Of a stretch of 64,000 nucleotides of DNA, positions 17,956-26,723 are shown one piece after another. The stretch's first letter is position 1; every line of letters starts with the position of its first letter. The stretch is from Lachnospiraceae bacterium (GTDB lineage Bacteria; Bacillota; Clostridia; Lachnospirales; Lachnospiraceae): positions 124,001 through 188,000 of the forward strand of contig JAIEFE010000020.1 in NCBI GenBank assembly GCA_029067085.1, in the 5' to 3' direction. The notes beneath the pieces were generated by a model that was not told the DNA's origin, made no database searches, and saw only the letters and a program-made list of their open reading frames with translations. The position numbers and the translations under genes are program-made.

Positions 17956-17984
17956 TTGACAATATAAAAATGTTATGATAGAAT
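17956..17984 (+). promoter_or_regulatory. Sigma-A promoter of the T-box transcript
   Basis: TTGACA at 17956-17961 and TAGAAT at 17979-17984, separated by 17 bp. Transcription would start near 17991, just before the T-box stem I. Confidence 0.75.
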
Positions 17985-17990
17985 CCCTTC

Positions 17991-18252
17991 TAAAATAACA
18001 TAAGAAAAGCAATGACGGAAAAGAGTAGTTTAGTCGGAAACATCCAGAGAGAATGGCATTTTGGTGGAAGCTGTTTATGTGGAAGGTAGACGAAAACCAT
18101 TCCTGAGCTGTAATGCCGAAATCAAGTAAGTGTTACCGTATGCCTGCGTTAAAGGATAGGATTTGATGGAATCTAAAGTGAAAAGTTAAGGTGGAACCGT
18201 GCAAATGCACCCTTAAGACTGTATTACAATGGTCTTTTGAGGTGCTTTTCTT
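17991..18252 (+). promoter_or_regulatory. T-box riboswitch, probably threonine specific
   Basis: All T-box parts are present. Stem I has GGAA (18017-18020) pairing TTCC (18100-18103), the loop E strand AAGAGTAG, an AGAGAG element at 18046-18051 and the distal TTTGGTGGAAG. The specifier loop reads GAA-A-ACC-A before TTCC, giving ACC (Thr) at 18096-18098. The antiterminator is TTAAGG, bulge TGGAACC, GTGC/GCAC, CCTTAA (18186-18216), with TGGA pairing to a tRNA ending in U-CCA. Uncharged tRNA should switch on the gene at 18301. Class certain; specifier read by position only. Confidence 0.9.
18207..18252 (+). terminator. T-box terminator hairpin
   Basis: Arms GCACCCTTAAGAC (18207-18219) and GTCTTTTGAGGTGC (18232-18245) followed by TTTTCTT. 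Its left arm shares CCTTAA with the antiterminator, so the two structures are mutually exclusive. Confidence 0.88.
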
Positions 18253-18300
18253 ATGTTGTTTCTAAAATGGAGAAAGGGCAAAAGAAAGGAGCAACAAATT

Positions 18301-18867
18301 ATGAAAGCAACAATCGTTTTAATTGCAGACAATGATGCTGAAAATTATGGGAGAAAATTAATGCTGGAAGCACATAAGCATGGGAAAATGGGATTTGAAA
18401 TGGCCAGATTGCCACAACACGTTTCCTTAAAGCAGCCGTTTTCCATTCCGAAATTGGAGGATATGGAAGTATTTTTTGATGAGTTTGCAAAGGAAGTACA
18501 TTCGTTTGATCTGGAATTTGAACAGATTGATTTATTTCCTTCTATTGTGTTAGGAGGTTTTCCATCCGGATGTTTGAGTCTGCGCGTGAAAGAAACACCG
18601 CAGTTAGTGGATGCACAGAAAAGATTAAACGAAGGATTATATGAAAAATTCGGACCCTGTCCGGCAGAGCATGATGATGACTATGTCTTTCATATGACAT
18701 TTGCCATCGGTGGAGCGAACTTTGAATCGTATCAAAAAGCGTATAATGAATTGATAAAGAAAGATTATCATCAGCATTTTACCTTTAATAAACTTGGCTT
18801 GCTCTATTATGATGACGACAATATTACTCCGGGAACCTACTTTTGTTATAAGGTCTGTAATATTTAA
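18301..18867 (+). CDS. 2H phosphoesterase (2'-5' RNA ligase family)
   Basis: 188 residues from ATG 18301, preceded by AAAGGAGC; an in-frame ATG at 18253 lacks a site and lies at the terminator. The two catalytic H-x-S/T motifs of the 2H fold are visible: QHVSLKQPF near residue 40 and HMTFAIGG near residue 138. The family cleaves or forms 2'-5' or cyclic 2',3' phosphodiester bonds in RNA or nucleotides. It stands alone, under T-box control, which is not usual for this family. Real substrate unknown; RNA-end or tRNA processing is an inference. Confidence 0.88.
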   Translation: MKATIVLIADNDAENYGRKLMLEAHKHGKMGFEMARLPQHVSLKQPFSIPKLEDMEVFFDEFAKEVHSFDLEFEQIDLFPSIVLGGFPSGCLSLRVKETPQLVDAQKRLNEGLYEKFGPCPAEHDDDYVFHMTFAIGGANFESYQKAYNELIKKDYHQHFTFNKLGLLYYDDDNITPGTYFCYKVCNI

Positions 18868-18963
18868 TCCCGGATACTTTCCTGAGCCGCAATGGAAATA
18901 TAAGATGATATATGGTAAAATTGTGTCCGTTGATCAACTCATTAACAAATAAGAGGAAGTATC

Positions 18964-19751
18964 ATGAAAAGAATCATAGCGATAGTGCTGTTGTCCGTTA
19001 TCATTGCTGGATGTTCCAGTATCAAGAGTGAACCGCAGGCAGATAACGATGTTGTCCCAGAACAGCAGACAGAAAGAGAAGAACAGAGTGCACAAAGAAT
19101 AGACACAAGGAACAATGTGAGACAGAGGTTTCACCATTGTCAACATTTAAAATCATATCTTCCTTGGCGGGTCTGGAAAACGGAGTAGTTGTAAATGAAG
19201 CCAGTAAAATGAAATATAGTGGCGAGAAATACCCCATTGACACATGGAACTCAGATTTAACATTAAAAGAAGCATTTGGATGCTCGTGTGTCTGGTATTT
19301 TCGGCAAGTTGTAGATATGGTCGGTCAGGAAAATATTCATACAATGTTAAAAGAAATACAGTATGGAAATTGTGATATATCCGAATGGACCGGCAGTGGA
19401 ATGAATTCATTGCCGGACCTTAACGGATTTTGGTTAGAATCATCATTAAAAATATCACCAATACAGCAGGTAACTACACTGAACTATATTTTTGATAATG
19501 AGAATCCTTTTAATGCTGAAAATCTGGATGAACTGAGAAATATAATGTATATAGCAGAACTTGATCATGGCAGTTTATACGGCAAAACAGGTTCAGGAAC
19601 CGGCGGTAATGCATGGTTTGTCGGTTTCCTTGAAAAAAATAACCATAGAATCTATTGTGCAGTTTATCTTGAAGATATGCAAAATAAAGATATCGTTTCA
19701 GGAAATAAGGCGAAAGAAATAGCAATCAGTATTTTAAACAACGAGGTATGA
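18964..19751 (+). pseudogene. Class D beta-lactamase-like gene, broken
   Basis: ATG 18964 opens a lipoprotein signal (IIAIVLLSVIIAGCSS, lipobox Cys 17) that runs in one frame to 19188, while the catalytic domain continues in another frame to 19751. The second frame shows all class D motifs: STFK (19140-19151), SCV (SxV), YGN, and KTGS, plus the WLESSLKISPIQQ stretch. Compared with intact homologues, about 30 residues between linker and STFK are missing, and the join is out of frame. So it looks like an internal deletion with frameshift. A shorter product from TTG 19137 would start at the active-site Ser region and is unlikely to fold. Confidence 0.75.
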
Positions 19752-19788
19752 TCGTGAATCTATCTCCACCTTACTGTTTTTCAAAATG

Positions 19789-20637
19789 CTAATGAAGTAC
19801 AAATTTTTCACAAAATTCATGAATGATATCCAATATTGCACTATCATAAAAGACTGCGCCGCCATGTGCATCATTTTCTTCCAGTTCATAGTAAAAAGCA
19901 TTATGATGGGAAGTGATCAGTTTTTCATATAATGTCCTGCTGTTTTCTACAGAAACAACGGGATCATTTTCACTGTGTATAAGCAATACTGGGGGAAGTT
20001 CAATATTCTCTGAAATATACATAGCGCAGGAAGCCTTTTCTGCAACTTCTTCATGACCCTCAATTTTATCAATACCAAGGAGTTCAGCAGATGGACGGAT
20101 TTTCATCCATGGTGGAAGCATGGCTTTTGCGCAGATCAGCAAATCCGTTGAACCACTTTCACAGATAACGCCCGAAACTTTCGGTAACGTCTTACATAAT
20201 CCATGTGCATTGAAAAGGACTGACATCATAGCAATATGTGCGCCGGATGAATTTCCCATAAGAAAGATTTTACTTGTGTCAATATGGAAATTATTTGCAA
20301 TATTGGGAATGAACATTAAAGCGTTATATACATCTTCAATTTGAGCCGGAAAAGCCGCAATATCAGACTCACGATATTCCATTGCAGCAACCACAAATCC
20401 TCGTTTAGCAAGCAGCGCATATTGCGGAATATCATTATACATTTCTTGTTTATGCCAGGCGGAACCAGGAATAAACAGGATAAGCGGATACTTTTCGTCC
20501 TCCTTCATTTCTTGCTTGTATGGAAAAACAATCTGTAAATGCCTCTTACAATCACCATAATCATAATATTCCCAGTCTTGTGAGTATAGGCATTGCATTT
20601 CATTTGAATTAGCAGCAATTTTGATTTTACGTTTCAT
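19789..20637 (-). CDS. Alpha/beta hydrolase (esterase/BD-FAE type)
   Basis: 282 residues from ATG 20637, preceded by GGAGGG; a GTG 12 bp upstream is less likely. No signal peptide, so cytoplasmic. The catalytic triad is visible: nucleophile Ser130 in GNSSGAH, Asp in HSENDPVV, and His in NDAHGG near the C-terminus; the oxyanion segment is FIPGSAWHK. The family covers carboxylesterases and feruloyl-esterase-like enzymes; the substrate cannot be told. It is monocistronic and converges on the broken beta-lactamase gene. Confidence 0.88.
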   Translation of the reverse strand: MKRKIKIAANSNEMQCLYSQDWEYYDYGDCKRHLQIVFPYKQEMKEDEKYPLILFIPGSAWHKQEMYNDIPQYALLAKRGFVVAAMEYRESDIAAFPAQIEDVYNALMFIPNIANNFHIDTSKIFLMGNSSGAHIAMMSVLFNAHGLCKTLPKVSGVICESGSTDLLICAKAMLPPWMKIRPSAELLGIDKIEGHEEVAEKASCAMYISENIELPPVLLIHSENDPVVSVENSRTLYEKLITSHHNAFYYELEENDAHGGAVFYDSAILDIIHEFCEKFVLH

Positions 20638-20744
20638 TATTCCCTCCACAGATGCCGATTTAATAATGCAATTATATTCTATTATTAGTAATTACGCAAT
20701 CCCGAAAAGGGTGCATAAAAATGACGTTTTGTGATTTCCGCTCT

Positions 20745-21968
20745 TTATAATACCACCCTAAAACAGATCATCTTACCATCCGAACTTTCTACCGTCGCTT
20801 TTCCTCCATGCGTCTCGGCTATCGCCCGCACCATCGACAAGCCGATTCCCGTGCCGCCTGTCATGGCGGATCGGGATTCGTCCATGCGGTAAAACCGATC
20901 AAACAATCTGTCCAGGTCAGAGACATCCGGCAGATCACAGGTATTGGACACCTCGATACAGATCCTGCCCCACCTGCGATAAATCTGCATCTGAATCTCG
21001 CCGCCATCGTCAGAATACCTGACAGCATTATCCAACAGAATGGATATCATCCGCTGGATGGCCGCCCTGTCTCCGTATAACGTCAAATCTTCTTCAATGC
21101 TCTGGCTGTAGCTTTTTCCTTTTGCCTTCGCAAGGACCGCAAAAGGTTCCGCAATTTCCCACGCCGCTTCGCTCACAGAAAATCTGCTCTTCTCCGGGAA
21201 GGGCGTCTCCTCATCCAGCCTCGACAATGCAACCATATCCCCTACCAGTTTTGTAAGTCTAGCGGCCTGCCTGCGGATATTCTCAATCCATTCGTCTCCC
21301 TCATGCTCCATCGCCGCTATATCCGCGCTGGTCGCAATGGATGTGATCGGCGTCTTAAGCTCATGACCCGCATCCGTGATAAATCGTTTCTGCTGCTCTA
21401 TATTTTTAAGATATGGTCTGATTGCACGTCTTGAAAGGAAAAGAATCAGAAAGAATACCATCAGCAGGCTGCAGATCCCTATCATCAAAGACACGATAAG
21501 CAGAGACCTCATTGATTGTATGTGAATCGCCGCATTCAAAAAGAGAACCGAAATTTCCTTTTCACTCCTGTTCACCAAATACCGGTAGTCTTTATAATAT
21601 CCTTTTTCCCTTCCCTTTGAAAGGACGGCCTGTGTATATTCCTTCGCTGTCTCCTCATCTACAGAAAAAATATAGTCCCTTGAGATTGCCCTGATCCTGC
21701 CATCTGCATCGCAGTGAACCACAAAAAAACGAGTAGTAAAAGCCGCTTCCGGGTCTCTGCCAAATCTGTCTCCTGCAGGCGGAAGAGGGGCTTTCGGCTT
21801 CGCAAGAACTGCCTGTTCATGCTTTAAAAGCTCTTCTGCCCGATGATCCTGCATGGAGGTTGTCCTGTAATAATTTGCCGCATTGATTCCGACAATGATG
21901 AGCAGCGTAATCGTTCCAAACGCTGCCATCGCTGCCAGAATAAACCGCCTCTGTATCTTTTTCAGCAT
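20745..21968 (-). CDS. Sensor histidine kinase
   Basis: 407 residues: membrane helix 1 (about 9-30), an extracellular loop of about 120 residues, helix 2 (about 155-178), then HisKA with phospho-acceptor His202 in AGHELKTPITS and a HATPase domain (LLDNAVRYSDDGG, TGGTGIGLSMVRAI). No clear HAMP. Its start overlaps the stop of the response regulator gene by 7 bp, so the two are one two-component system. The stimulus is unknown; the nearest genes downstream do not suggest a clear output. Confidence 0.93.
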   Translation of the reverse strand: MLKKIQRRFILAAMAAFGTITLLIIVGINAANYYRTTSMQDHRAEELLKHEQAVLAKPKAPLPPAGDRFGRDPEAAFTTRFFVVHCDADGRIRAISRDYIFSVDEETAKEYTQAVLSKGREKGYYKDYRYLVNRSEKEISVLFLNAAIHIQSMRSLLIVSLMIGICSLLMVFFLILFLSRRAIRPYLKNIEQQKRFITDAGHELKTPITSIATSADIAAMEHEGDEWIENIRRQAARLTKLVGDMVALSRLDEETPFPEKSRFSVSEAAWEIAEPFAVLAKAKGKSYSQSIEEDLTLYGDRAAIQRMISILLDNAVRYSDDGGEIQMQIYRRWGRICIEVSNTCDLPDVSDLDRLFDRFYRMDESRSAMTGGTGIGLSMVRAIAETHGGKATVESSDGKMICFRVVL

Positions 21969-22639
21969 CTGCTTTCCTCCAGAAAATAGCCTGCGCCGCG
22001 GGCTGTCCGAATCTCAATATCCGCCTCCAGCTGCTTTAGTTTTTTCCGAAGGAAGCCCACATAAGTCCAGACCACGCTGATATCCGCTTCCGAATCCTGT
22101 CCCCAGACCTTATCCATCAGATGTGCCGTGGAAAACACAAAGCGGGGATTACGCATAAAAAGCTCCATGACCTGAAATTCCTTATTATTCAGCCGCACCG
22201 CCCTGCCGCCGCAGGTCATCTCATAGCGGTTACAGTCAAGCAGCACATTCCCAAAAGACAGGCAGATTTCCGTATATCCCGCATTTCTTCTTGAAAGGGC
22301 CTTCACTCTGGCTATAAATTCCGGACTGGCAAAAGGCTTCGGAAGATAATCGTCCGCACCCGCCTCTAACCCTGCAACCCGGTCCTCAATCTCCGCTTTC
22401 GCCGTAAGCATCAGTACGGGAACCCCGGAACCCGTCTCGCGAATCTCTTTCAAGACCTCCAGACCGTTTACCTTCGGCATCATAATATCCAGAATCACAA
22501 CATCATAATCCCTGCATCGAAAGTACGAAAGTGCTTCCGTACCATCATGAACCGCATCCACGGTAAACTTATTCTTTTCCAGCAGAAACTTCAATCCTTT
22601 TGCCAGTTCTGCTTCATCCTCGGCAATTAAAACACGCAT
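21962..22639 (-). CDS. OmpR-family response regulator
   Basis: 225 residues from ATG 22639 with GAGGGTGG upstream. Receiver domain with acidic pocket ED (7-8), phospho-acceptor Asp51 in VVILDIMMPK, and switch Lys near 101 (YLPKPFA). A winged-helix C-terminal domain (VMELFMRNPRFVFSTAHLMD, WTYVGFLRKKL) binds DNA. Co-translated with the kinase downstream. Confidence 0.94.
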   Translation of the reverse strand: MRVLIAEDEAELAKGLKFLLEKNKFTVDAVHDGTEALSYFRCRDYDVVILDIMMPKVNGLEVLKEIRETGSGVPVLMLTAKAEIEDRVAGLEAGADDYLPKPFASPEFIARVKALSRRNAGYTEICLSFGNVLLDCNRYEMTCGGRAVRLNNKEFQVMELFMRNPRFVFSTAHLMDKVWGQDSEADISVVWTYVGFLRKKLKQLEADIEIRTARGAGYFLEESRC

Positions 22640-22672
22640 GATGCCACCCTCTGTTTTACATTCATTCACGCT

Positions 22673-23155
22673 TTACTTTGAGATCGAAATCTCAACCTTT
22701 TCATCCTTATCGAAAACTAAAACGATCAGCGCTGCTATCTCGTCAACATCAACAACCAGGTCAAAGCCTGCCATTTGATAAGCATGAGTCTTGCTGCTAT
22801 CTGTATACCCTAATGCACCGCCATTTGTCAAGTATGGAATTCTTGTTCCGTCTTTTAATACGACTCCTATGACTTCAGGAATACCAAGATCATCTTCTTT
22901 TTCCGCCGGCGCCTCGCTGACAGAATAATTCACTTTGATGGAAATCGGTGAGATATTGATATCCTCCATCTTGAAACCCGTTCCTTCCACTTTCTGCCCT
23001 ACCTCGATATTTTGAGTTGAACTGACATCAGGAAGGTTTATTTCAAAATTCCATTCCCCCTCCACCACAGGAGTAAACTGCATCAATTCGGTAAATGCGT
23101 CTTTATCATGCCTTTGCGCCATCTTCACCCAAAACTTCGTTTCACTGCTTTTCAT
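22673..23155 (-). CDS. Chimeric remnant: sigma-factor start joined to DUF4179-protein end
   Basis: 160 residues from ATG 23155 with AGGAG upstream. Residues 1-25 (ETKFWVKMAQRHDKDAFTEL) look like the start of a SigV-type sigma-70 factor, where such a segment leads into region 2. From about residue 28 (TPVVEGEWNFEINLPD) it instead looks like the C-terminal domain of a DUF4179 anti-sigma-type protein, with no membrane segment. The simplest reading is a deletion that fused the first codons of a sigma gene to the 3' part of its downstream partner gene. The frame is intact with its own ribosome site, so a product may be made. Homology calls are from memory of these families. Confidence 0.65.
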   Translation of the reverse strand: MKSSETKFWVKMAQRHDKDAFTELMQFTPVVEGEWNFEINLPDVSSTQNIEVGQKVEGTGFKMEDINISPISIKVNYSVSEAPAEKEDDLGIPEVIGVVLKDGTRIPYLTNGGALGYTDSSKTHAYQMAGFDLVVDVDEIAALIVLVFDKDEKVEISISK

Positions 23156-23318
23156 TAGCTTTCTCCTACGCGCGTATGAATGTAAAACAAATATAAGCGT
23201 CCTCATTTTGTTTTACATTCATTAGACGGCAGATATCCTCTTTTGGTTTCAAAAAAATTAGAAAATGCACAAAAGCGCTCATTGCTTTCTTCCAACAAGC
23301 GCTTTTCTGCCTTAATTT

Positions 23319-24488
23319 TTATTTTTCTTTTGGCTGATACAGGACATATGTCACCGTACCGTCCTCGTTTAAAACAAACACATTAATCAACAGCGACTGT
23401 AATCCGTCTTCCGAATAAGAATACCCTTCAATCTGATACCTTCCTGTCGGCGTCTCTGATGTCACAAAATAAAACCCGCTGCCTGAACCGCCATCTTCTC
23501 CCAAATCGTATTCATAAAGTGCCATACCCTCTTTATCAGGTGTATAAATCCTCCTCGTCGACTCAATCGGCGATGCGTATTCATCAAGATTTTCCGGCGT
23601 AAGTTTGTTCATAAATTCTTTCACTGCCAAATCCGCTTCGTCCTGTTCTGGCGGCGCTGACGGTGCATCCCATGAAGCACGCAGCGCCTCTAAATATGCC
23701 CTTGCAGCCTCCGGATTTCCTTTACACTTATCAACCGGCAGCGTAAACAAGGCATTTAACCCGTTATAGTCCAAATTGCGGCTGATGTCTCCGCTGTTTT
23801 CGTCATAACAATAAGCGTTTGCATCATAAAATGTCCCCGCACTGACACCGACATAAATTCCCTTGTCCGCAAACATCTCAATATTGTCCATCTCCATAAT
23901 CCGATACTGAATACCATCCTTTACAATCGCCGAATATCCGCCTCCCATGCTCATAATACTATACTGCTTCGGGTCTAATCCGCGAATATAATGCGACGCA
24001 TAAAATTCTTCCTTTCCATACTCATCAGAGGACGTAGCGGGCATCGACGTACCGTCCGCATGTTCAATCGCCACAACCGTATAAATTTTATCCTCCTCAA
24101 TTGTCCCCGTATCGTCCGTCGCCAGATAAGCGCTGATGCGCTTCCCCGCAACGCTTCCTAACAGCGTAACGCGATAACCGCCGCTCTCCTGTGTTTCGTT
24201 AACAAGCACTGCGCCCTCGCCCATAAACGCGTTTTGTAAAGTATTGTTGTTTGTTTCTGCCGCAATTTCCGCCGGACTTAAATACCGACGCGCCGCTACG
24301 ACTGTGATTGAACCCAAAAGCAGTGTACACACCGCCACCAATACTGCCATCGAAATTCTTTTTTTATAATGCATATTTTTCCTCTCCTTTATCCTCCGAA
24401 GAACCTGCACATTCAACTGTTCTGAGGGCACATCCATCGGAATAAGCGAAGCTTTTAACAATTCATCCATATTGTCTTTCATGACCAT
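23319..24488 (-). CDS. DUF4179-type anti-sigma/membrane sensor protein
   Basis: 389 residues. A short cytoplasmic N-terminus (MDELLKASLIPMDVPSEQLN) that should bind the sigma factor, one membrane helix (about 46-66, ISMAVLVAVCTLLLGSITVV) and a large extracytoplasmic domain. Its start overlaps the sigma gene by 26 bp, the usual layout for a sigma/anti-sigma pair. ATG 24488 or 24482 are both possible: GGAGG and GAGAGGG stand before them. Function as anti-sigma factor is inferred from layout. Confidence 0.8.
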   Translation of the reverse strand: MVMKDNMDELLKASLIPMDVPSEQLNVQVLRRIKERKNMHYKKRISMAVLVAVCTLLLGSITVVAARRYLSPAEIAAETNNNTLQNAFMGEGAVLVNETQESGGYRVTLLGSVAGKRISAYLATDDTGTIEEDKIYTVVAIEHADGTSMPATSSDEYGKEEFYASHYIRGLDPKQYSIMSMGGGYSAIVKDGIQYRIMEMDNIEMFADKGIYVGVSAGTFYDANAYCYDENSGDISRNLDYNGLNALFTLPVDKCKGNPEAARAYLEALRASWDAPSAPPEQDEADLAVKEFMNKLTPENLDEYASPIESTRRIYTPDKEGMALYEYDLGEDGGSGSGFYFVTSETPTGRYQIEGYSYSEDGLQSLLINVFVLNEDGTVTYVLYQPKEK

Positions 24489-25008
24489 ATCCCTCTCTTT
24501 CCTCCAATTTCTGTTTCAAGATTTTTTTCGCCCTGTGTAATCGGCTCTTAACCGTTCCCTCCGGCAGTTTTAAAACCGCCGCAATCTCTGCCAGCGGCAG
24601 TTCCTCCATATAAAACAGTAATATGGGAAGCCTGTATTTGTCCGGAAGCTGCCCGACCGCACTGCGGATAAACCCACACTCCTCCTGCTCAATCACTTTC
24701 TCCTCCGGCAGCCGCGCCTCCGATACAAGTTCTACGTCCATCTCCTCAACAGATTTGGTTACTCCTACAATCCGCTGCCTGACCGACAGCTTGCGTTTAC
24801 AATTTCTGTAAATGTTTACGGAAATGCCCATCAGATAACTCTTCGGATTTGTCTCAATCACCAGTTTCTCACCGATTTCATAAAGTTTGAGAAACGTGTC
24901 CTGATACAATTCTTCTGCCTCGTCGCGGCTGCGTGTTACCGAACAGCAAAACGAAAATAAATCTTTGCCATAATCCTGTATATATTGTTCAAGTTCTTCC
25001 TGCCTCAT
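24463..25008 (-). CDS. ECF-type RNA polymerase sigma factor
   Basis: 181 residues. Region 2 is RDEAEELYQDTFLKLYEIG; region 4 is QLPDKYRLPILLFYMEEL followed by helix-turn-helix IAAVLKLPEGTVKSRLHRAK. ATG 25008 follows CTTGGAGG. The partner membrane protein gene overlaps its 3' end. A 45-bp hairpin (25061-25105) lies just upstream and could mark a regulatory element. Confidence 0.93.
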   Translation of the reverse strand: MRQEELEQYIQDYGKDLFSFCCSVTRSRDEAEELYQDTFLKLYEIGEKLVIETNPKSYLMGISVNIYRNCKRKLSVRQRIVGVTKSVEEMDVELVSEARLPEEKVIEQEECGFIRSAVGQLPDKYRLPILLFYMEELPLAEIAAVLKLPEGTVKSRLHRAKKILKQKLEEREGYGHERQYG

Positions 25009-25060
25009 CCATAACCTCCAAGTGCGTCGGCTGCCTCATGAAAACAACCATAAAATAGGA

Positions 25061-25105
25061 TACCCTATATCGTAAAGGGATAACTCCCTTCACTGATATA
25101 GGGTA
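25061..25105. repeat. Nested inverted repeat upstream of the sigma gene
   Basis: Outer arms TACCCTATATC (25061-25071) and GATATAGGGTA (25095-25105), inner arms AAGGGA (25075-25080) and TCCCTT (25085-25090). No T-run follows it on the minus strand, so it is not a normal terminator for the gene at 25143. It may be an operator or an mRNA leader structure. Confidence 0.6.
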
Positions 25106-25142
25106 ACCAGCCAAAAAAAAGTTTCACAACTTTACAATTCAA

Positions 25143-25736
25143 TCAACGCACTTTATCACCGTCGGCTTCATAGATCCCGGCATAATCACCATCGCAAATT
25201 TCAATATGCGCCGGTTCTCCCGGATAGTAACCAATCATTGTGCCGTCATCGCAAGTATAAACCTTCCAGTTATTTTCCTGCTGAAAGTTATCAACTGTCG
25301 TAATATACAAGGAAAGGCCATTGACGGCAAATTCCAGTGTACCGTAGTCGTTGAAAAACACCTCCAGCCGATTCCCTTTATCGTCTGTGTAAATATTCCC
25401 TTTTATGTACCACTCATCATCGGCAGCACTTGGCAAGACTTTATCAAGATCCTCACCTGACGGTTCCTTTTCTGTTTTCTCACCTGACTCTACCCTGTCT
25501 GCTTTCTCGCTCTTCTCAACCGATGCCGCCTTTTCTGTTTCCTTACTCTCCTCACTCGAAGCTGTCTGCTCTTTCTCACTGAAAGTATCCTGCTCCGTAA
25601 CCTGTTTATCCTCAACTTCGATTACAACCCGCCCGTCATCACCGTTGTCATCAGCATCGCCGCATCCATTCAACCCGCACAACATGGCCGCTACCATAAA
25701 TATACCGATCAGACATCTTACATTCCTTTTCGTCAT
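25143..25736 (-). CDS. Lipoprotein of unknown function
   Basis: 197 residues. Signal peptide with lipobox LNGC (Cys25), then an acidic, Ser/Glu/Lys-rich spacer of about 80 residues with repeated EKxEK units, then a C-terminal beta-rich domain of about 95 residues (WYIKGNIYTDDKGNRLEVFF, ending ICDGDYAGIYEADG). I do not recognise the domain. The spacer would hold the domain away from the membrane. It lies in a region of sigma/anti-sigma and sensor-like genes. Confidence 0.75.
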   Translation of the reverse strand: MTKRNVRCLIGIFMVAAMLCGLNGCGDADDNGDDGRVVIEVEDKQVTEQDTFSEKEQTASSEESKETEKAASVEKSEKADRVESGEKTEKEPSGEDLDKVLPSAADDEWYIKGNIYTDDKGNRLEVFFNDYGTLEFAVNGLSLYITTVDNFQQENNWKVYTCDDGTMIGYYPGEPAHIEICDGDYAGIYEADGDKVR

Positions 25737-25823
25737 TAAAATTTCCTCCCAACAAATGAATATGATCTACAAGTCATCTTATCGTTAAAAGAGAACATCC
25801 ATTTATCATGTTCTCAAAGCCTT

Positions 25824-26693
25824 TCATGGTATTGCTGTAAAATTAAAAGCATCAGCCAGCAGTTCCAGACTCTCATCGTTCACATCAGTAATGTCTGTCA
25901 TATCACCAAGAACATTTATTACAATGAAAGACTTCTCTCTATCAATAATAATGTATGTCTTGCTGCCCCAATCTTCGTTTATAATATTTGCAAAAAATAC
26001 ATTTTCACCTTTTTTCGTTGTATATGCTCGTACATTGCATTCCGCAAGATCCCCAAAATCAAGATAGGCAGATGTAAAATAGCCTTTCACAACACACGAA
26101 AACTGATAACTTACTTCATGAATTGATGAACCTGCAAGCGCAGCAATGCCTTCCATAAGAAATGCTCCATCATACATATAACTGGATAAAATAGTCTGCT
26201 TCACATTTTCTGACGCTCTTTCACAAAAATCCCCAATTCCCGCCTTACTGCACAAATCATTGTAATCATCAGCAATTTGGAAGCCGCTTAATTTAGACAA
26301 ACTGTACTTTTCACAGATTTCATCTATCTTTTCTTCCATCTCCGGCGAATAACAGCAATATGCTTCATATTCATACTCCGGATCCACCGGCTCGTTTCCG
26401 ACTTGCTCGAGAATCGCAAAATCTGTATCATATCCGTCATCAAATTCCCGCCACTCTGCAGATGCCTTATATTCCGGACTGTCCGTGAGGAACGCTAACA
26501 GATCGGCGTTTCCCTGCGGTATTGTTTCCTGTTCCGTACCGGATATCTCCGTATCAATTGTGGTTTTTTCCACTGTCCTTTCTCTCTGCCATTCGCCGCT
26601 TTCTGTCTCATCCCGAGTCTTTTGACACGCAGTCAAACTGCTAATCATTATCATTGCCGCAATCGAAACAATCATTGTTTTTTTCTTTATCAT
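25824..26693 (-). CDS. Lipoprotein paralogous to the sensor domain of the sigma fusion
   Basis: 289 residues, lipobox SLTAC (Cys23), polar linker, then an extracytoplasmic domain from about 70. It matches the C-terminal domain of the neighbouring sigma fusion along its whole length: SPEYKASAEW / SPEYSACSEW, GYDTDFAIL / GYDTDGAIL, KIDEICEKYSLSKL / KVDEICEKYELSKL, AGIGDFC / ANIGDFC, and a shared end VINVLGD...FNFTAIP / VVNVLGD...FDFSAIP. It probably arose by duplication and could compete with or assist the fused sensor. 30 bp downstream of it, so likely in the same operon. Confidence 0.82.
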   Translation of the reverse strand: MIKKKTMIVSIAAMIMISSLTACQKTRDETESGEWQRERTVEKTTIDTEISGTEQETIPQGNADLLAFLTDSPEYKASAEWREFDDGYDTDFAILEQVGNEPVDPEYEYEAYCCYSPEMEEKIDEICEKYSLSKLSGFQIADDYNDLCSKAGIGDFCERASENVKQTILSSYMYDGAFLMEGIAALAGSSIHEVSYQFSCVVKGYFTSAYLDFGDLAECNVRAYTTKKGENVFFANIINEDWGSKTYIIIDREKSFIVINVLGDMTDITDVNDESLELLADAFNFTAIP

Positions 26694-26723
26694 GTTGTAT
26701 CTCCTCCCTACTTTACACTCCTT

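Noticed and set aside
25061..25105. Hairpin as a terminator for the lipoprotein gene at 25143
   Set aside because: The T-run on the minus strand precedes, not follows, the hairpin.
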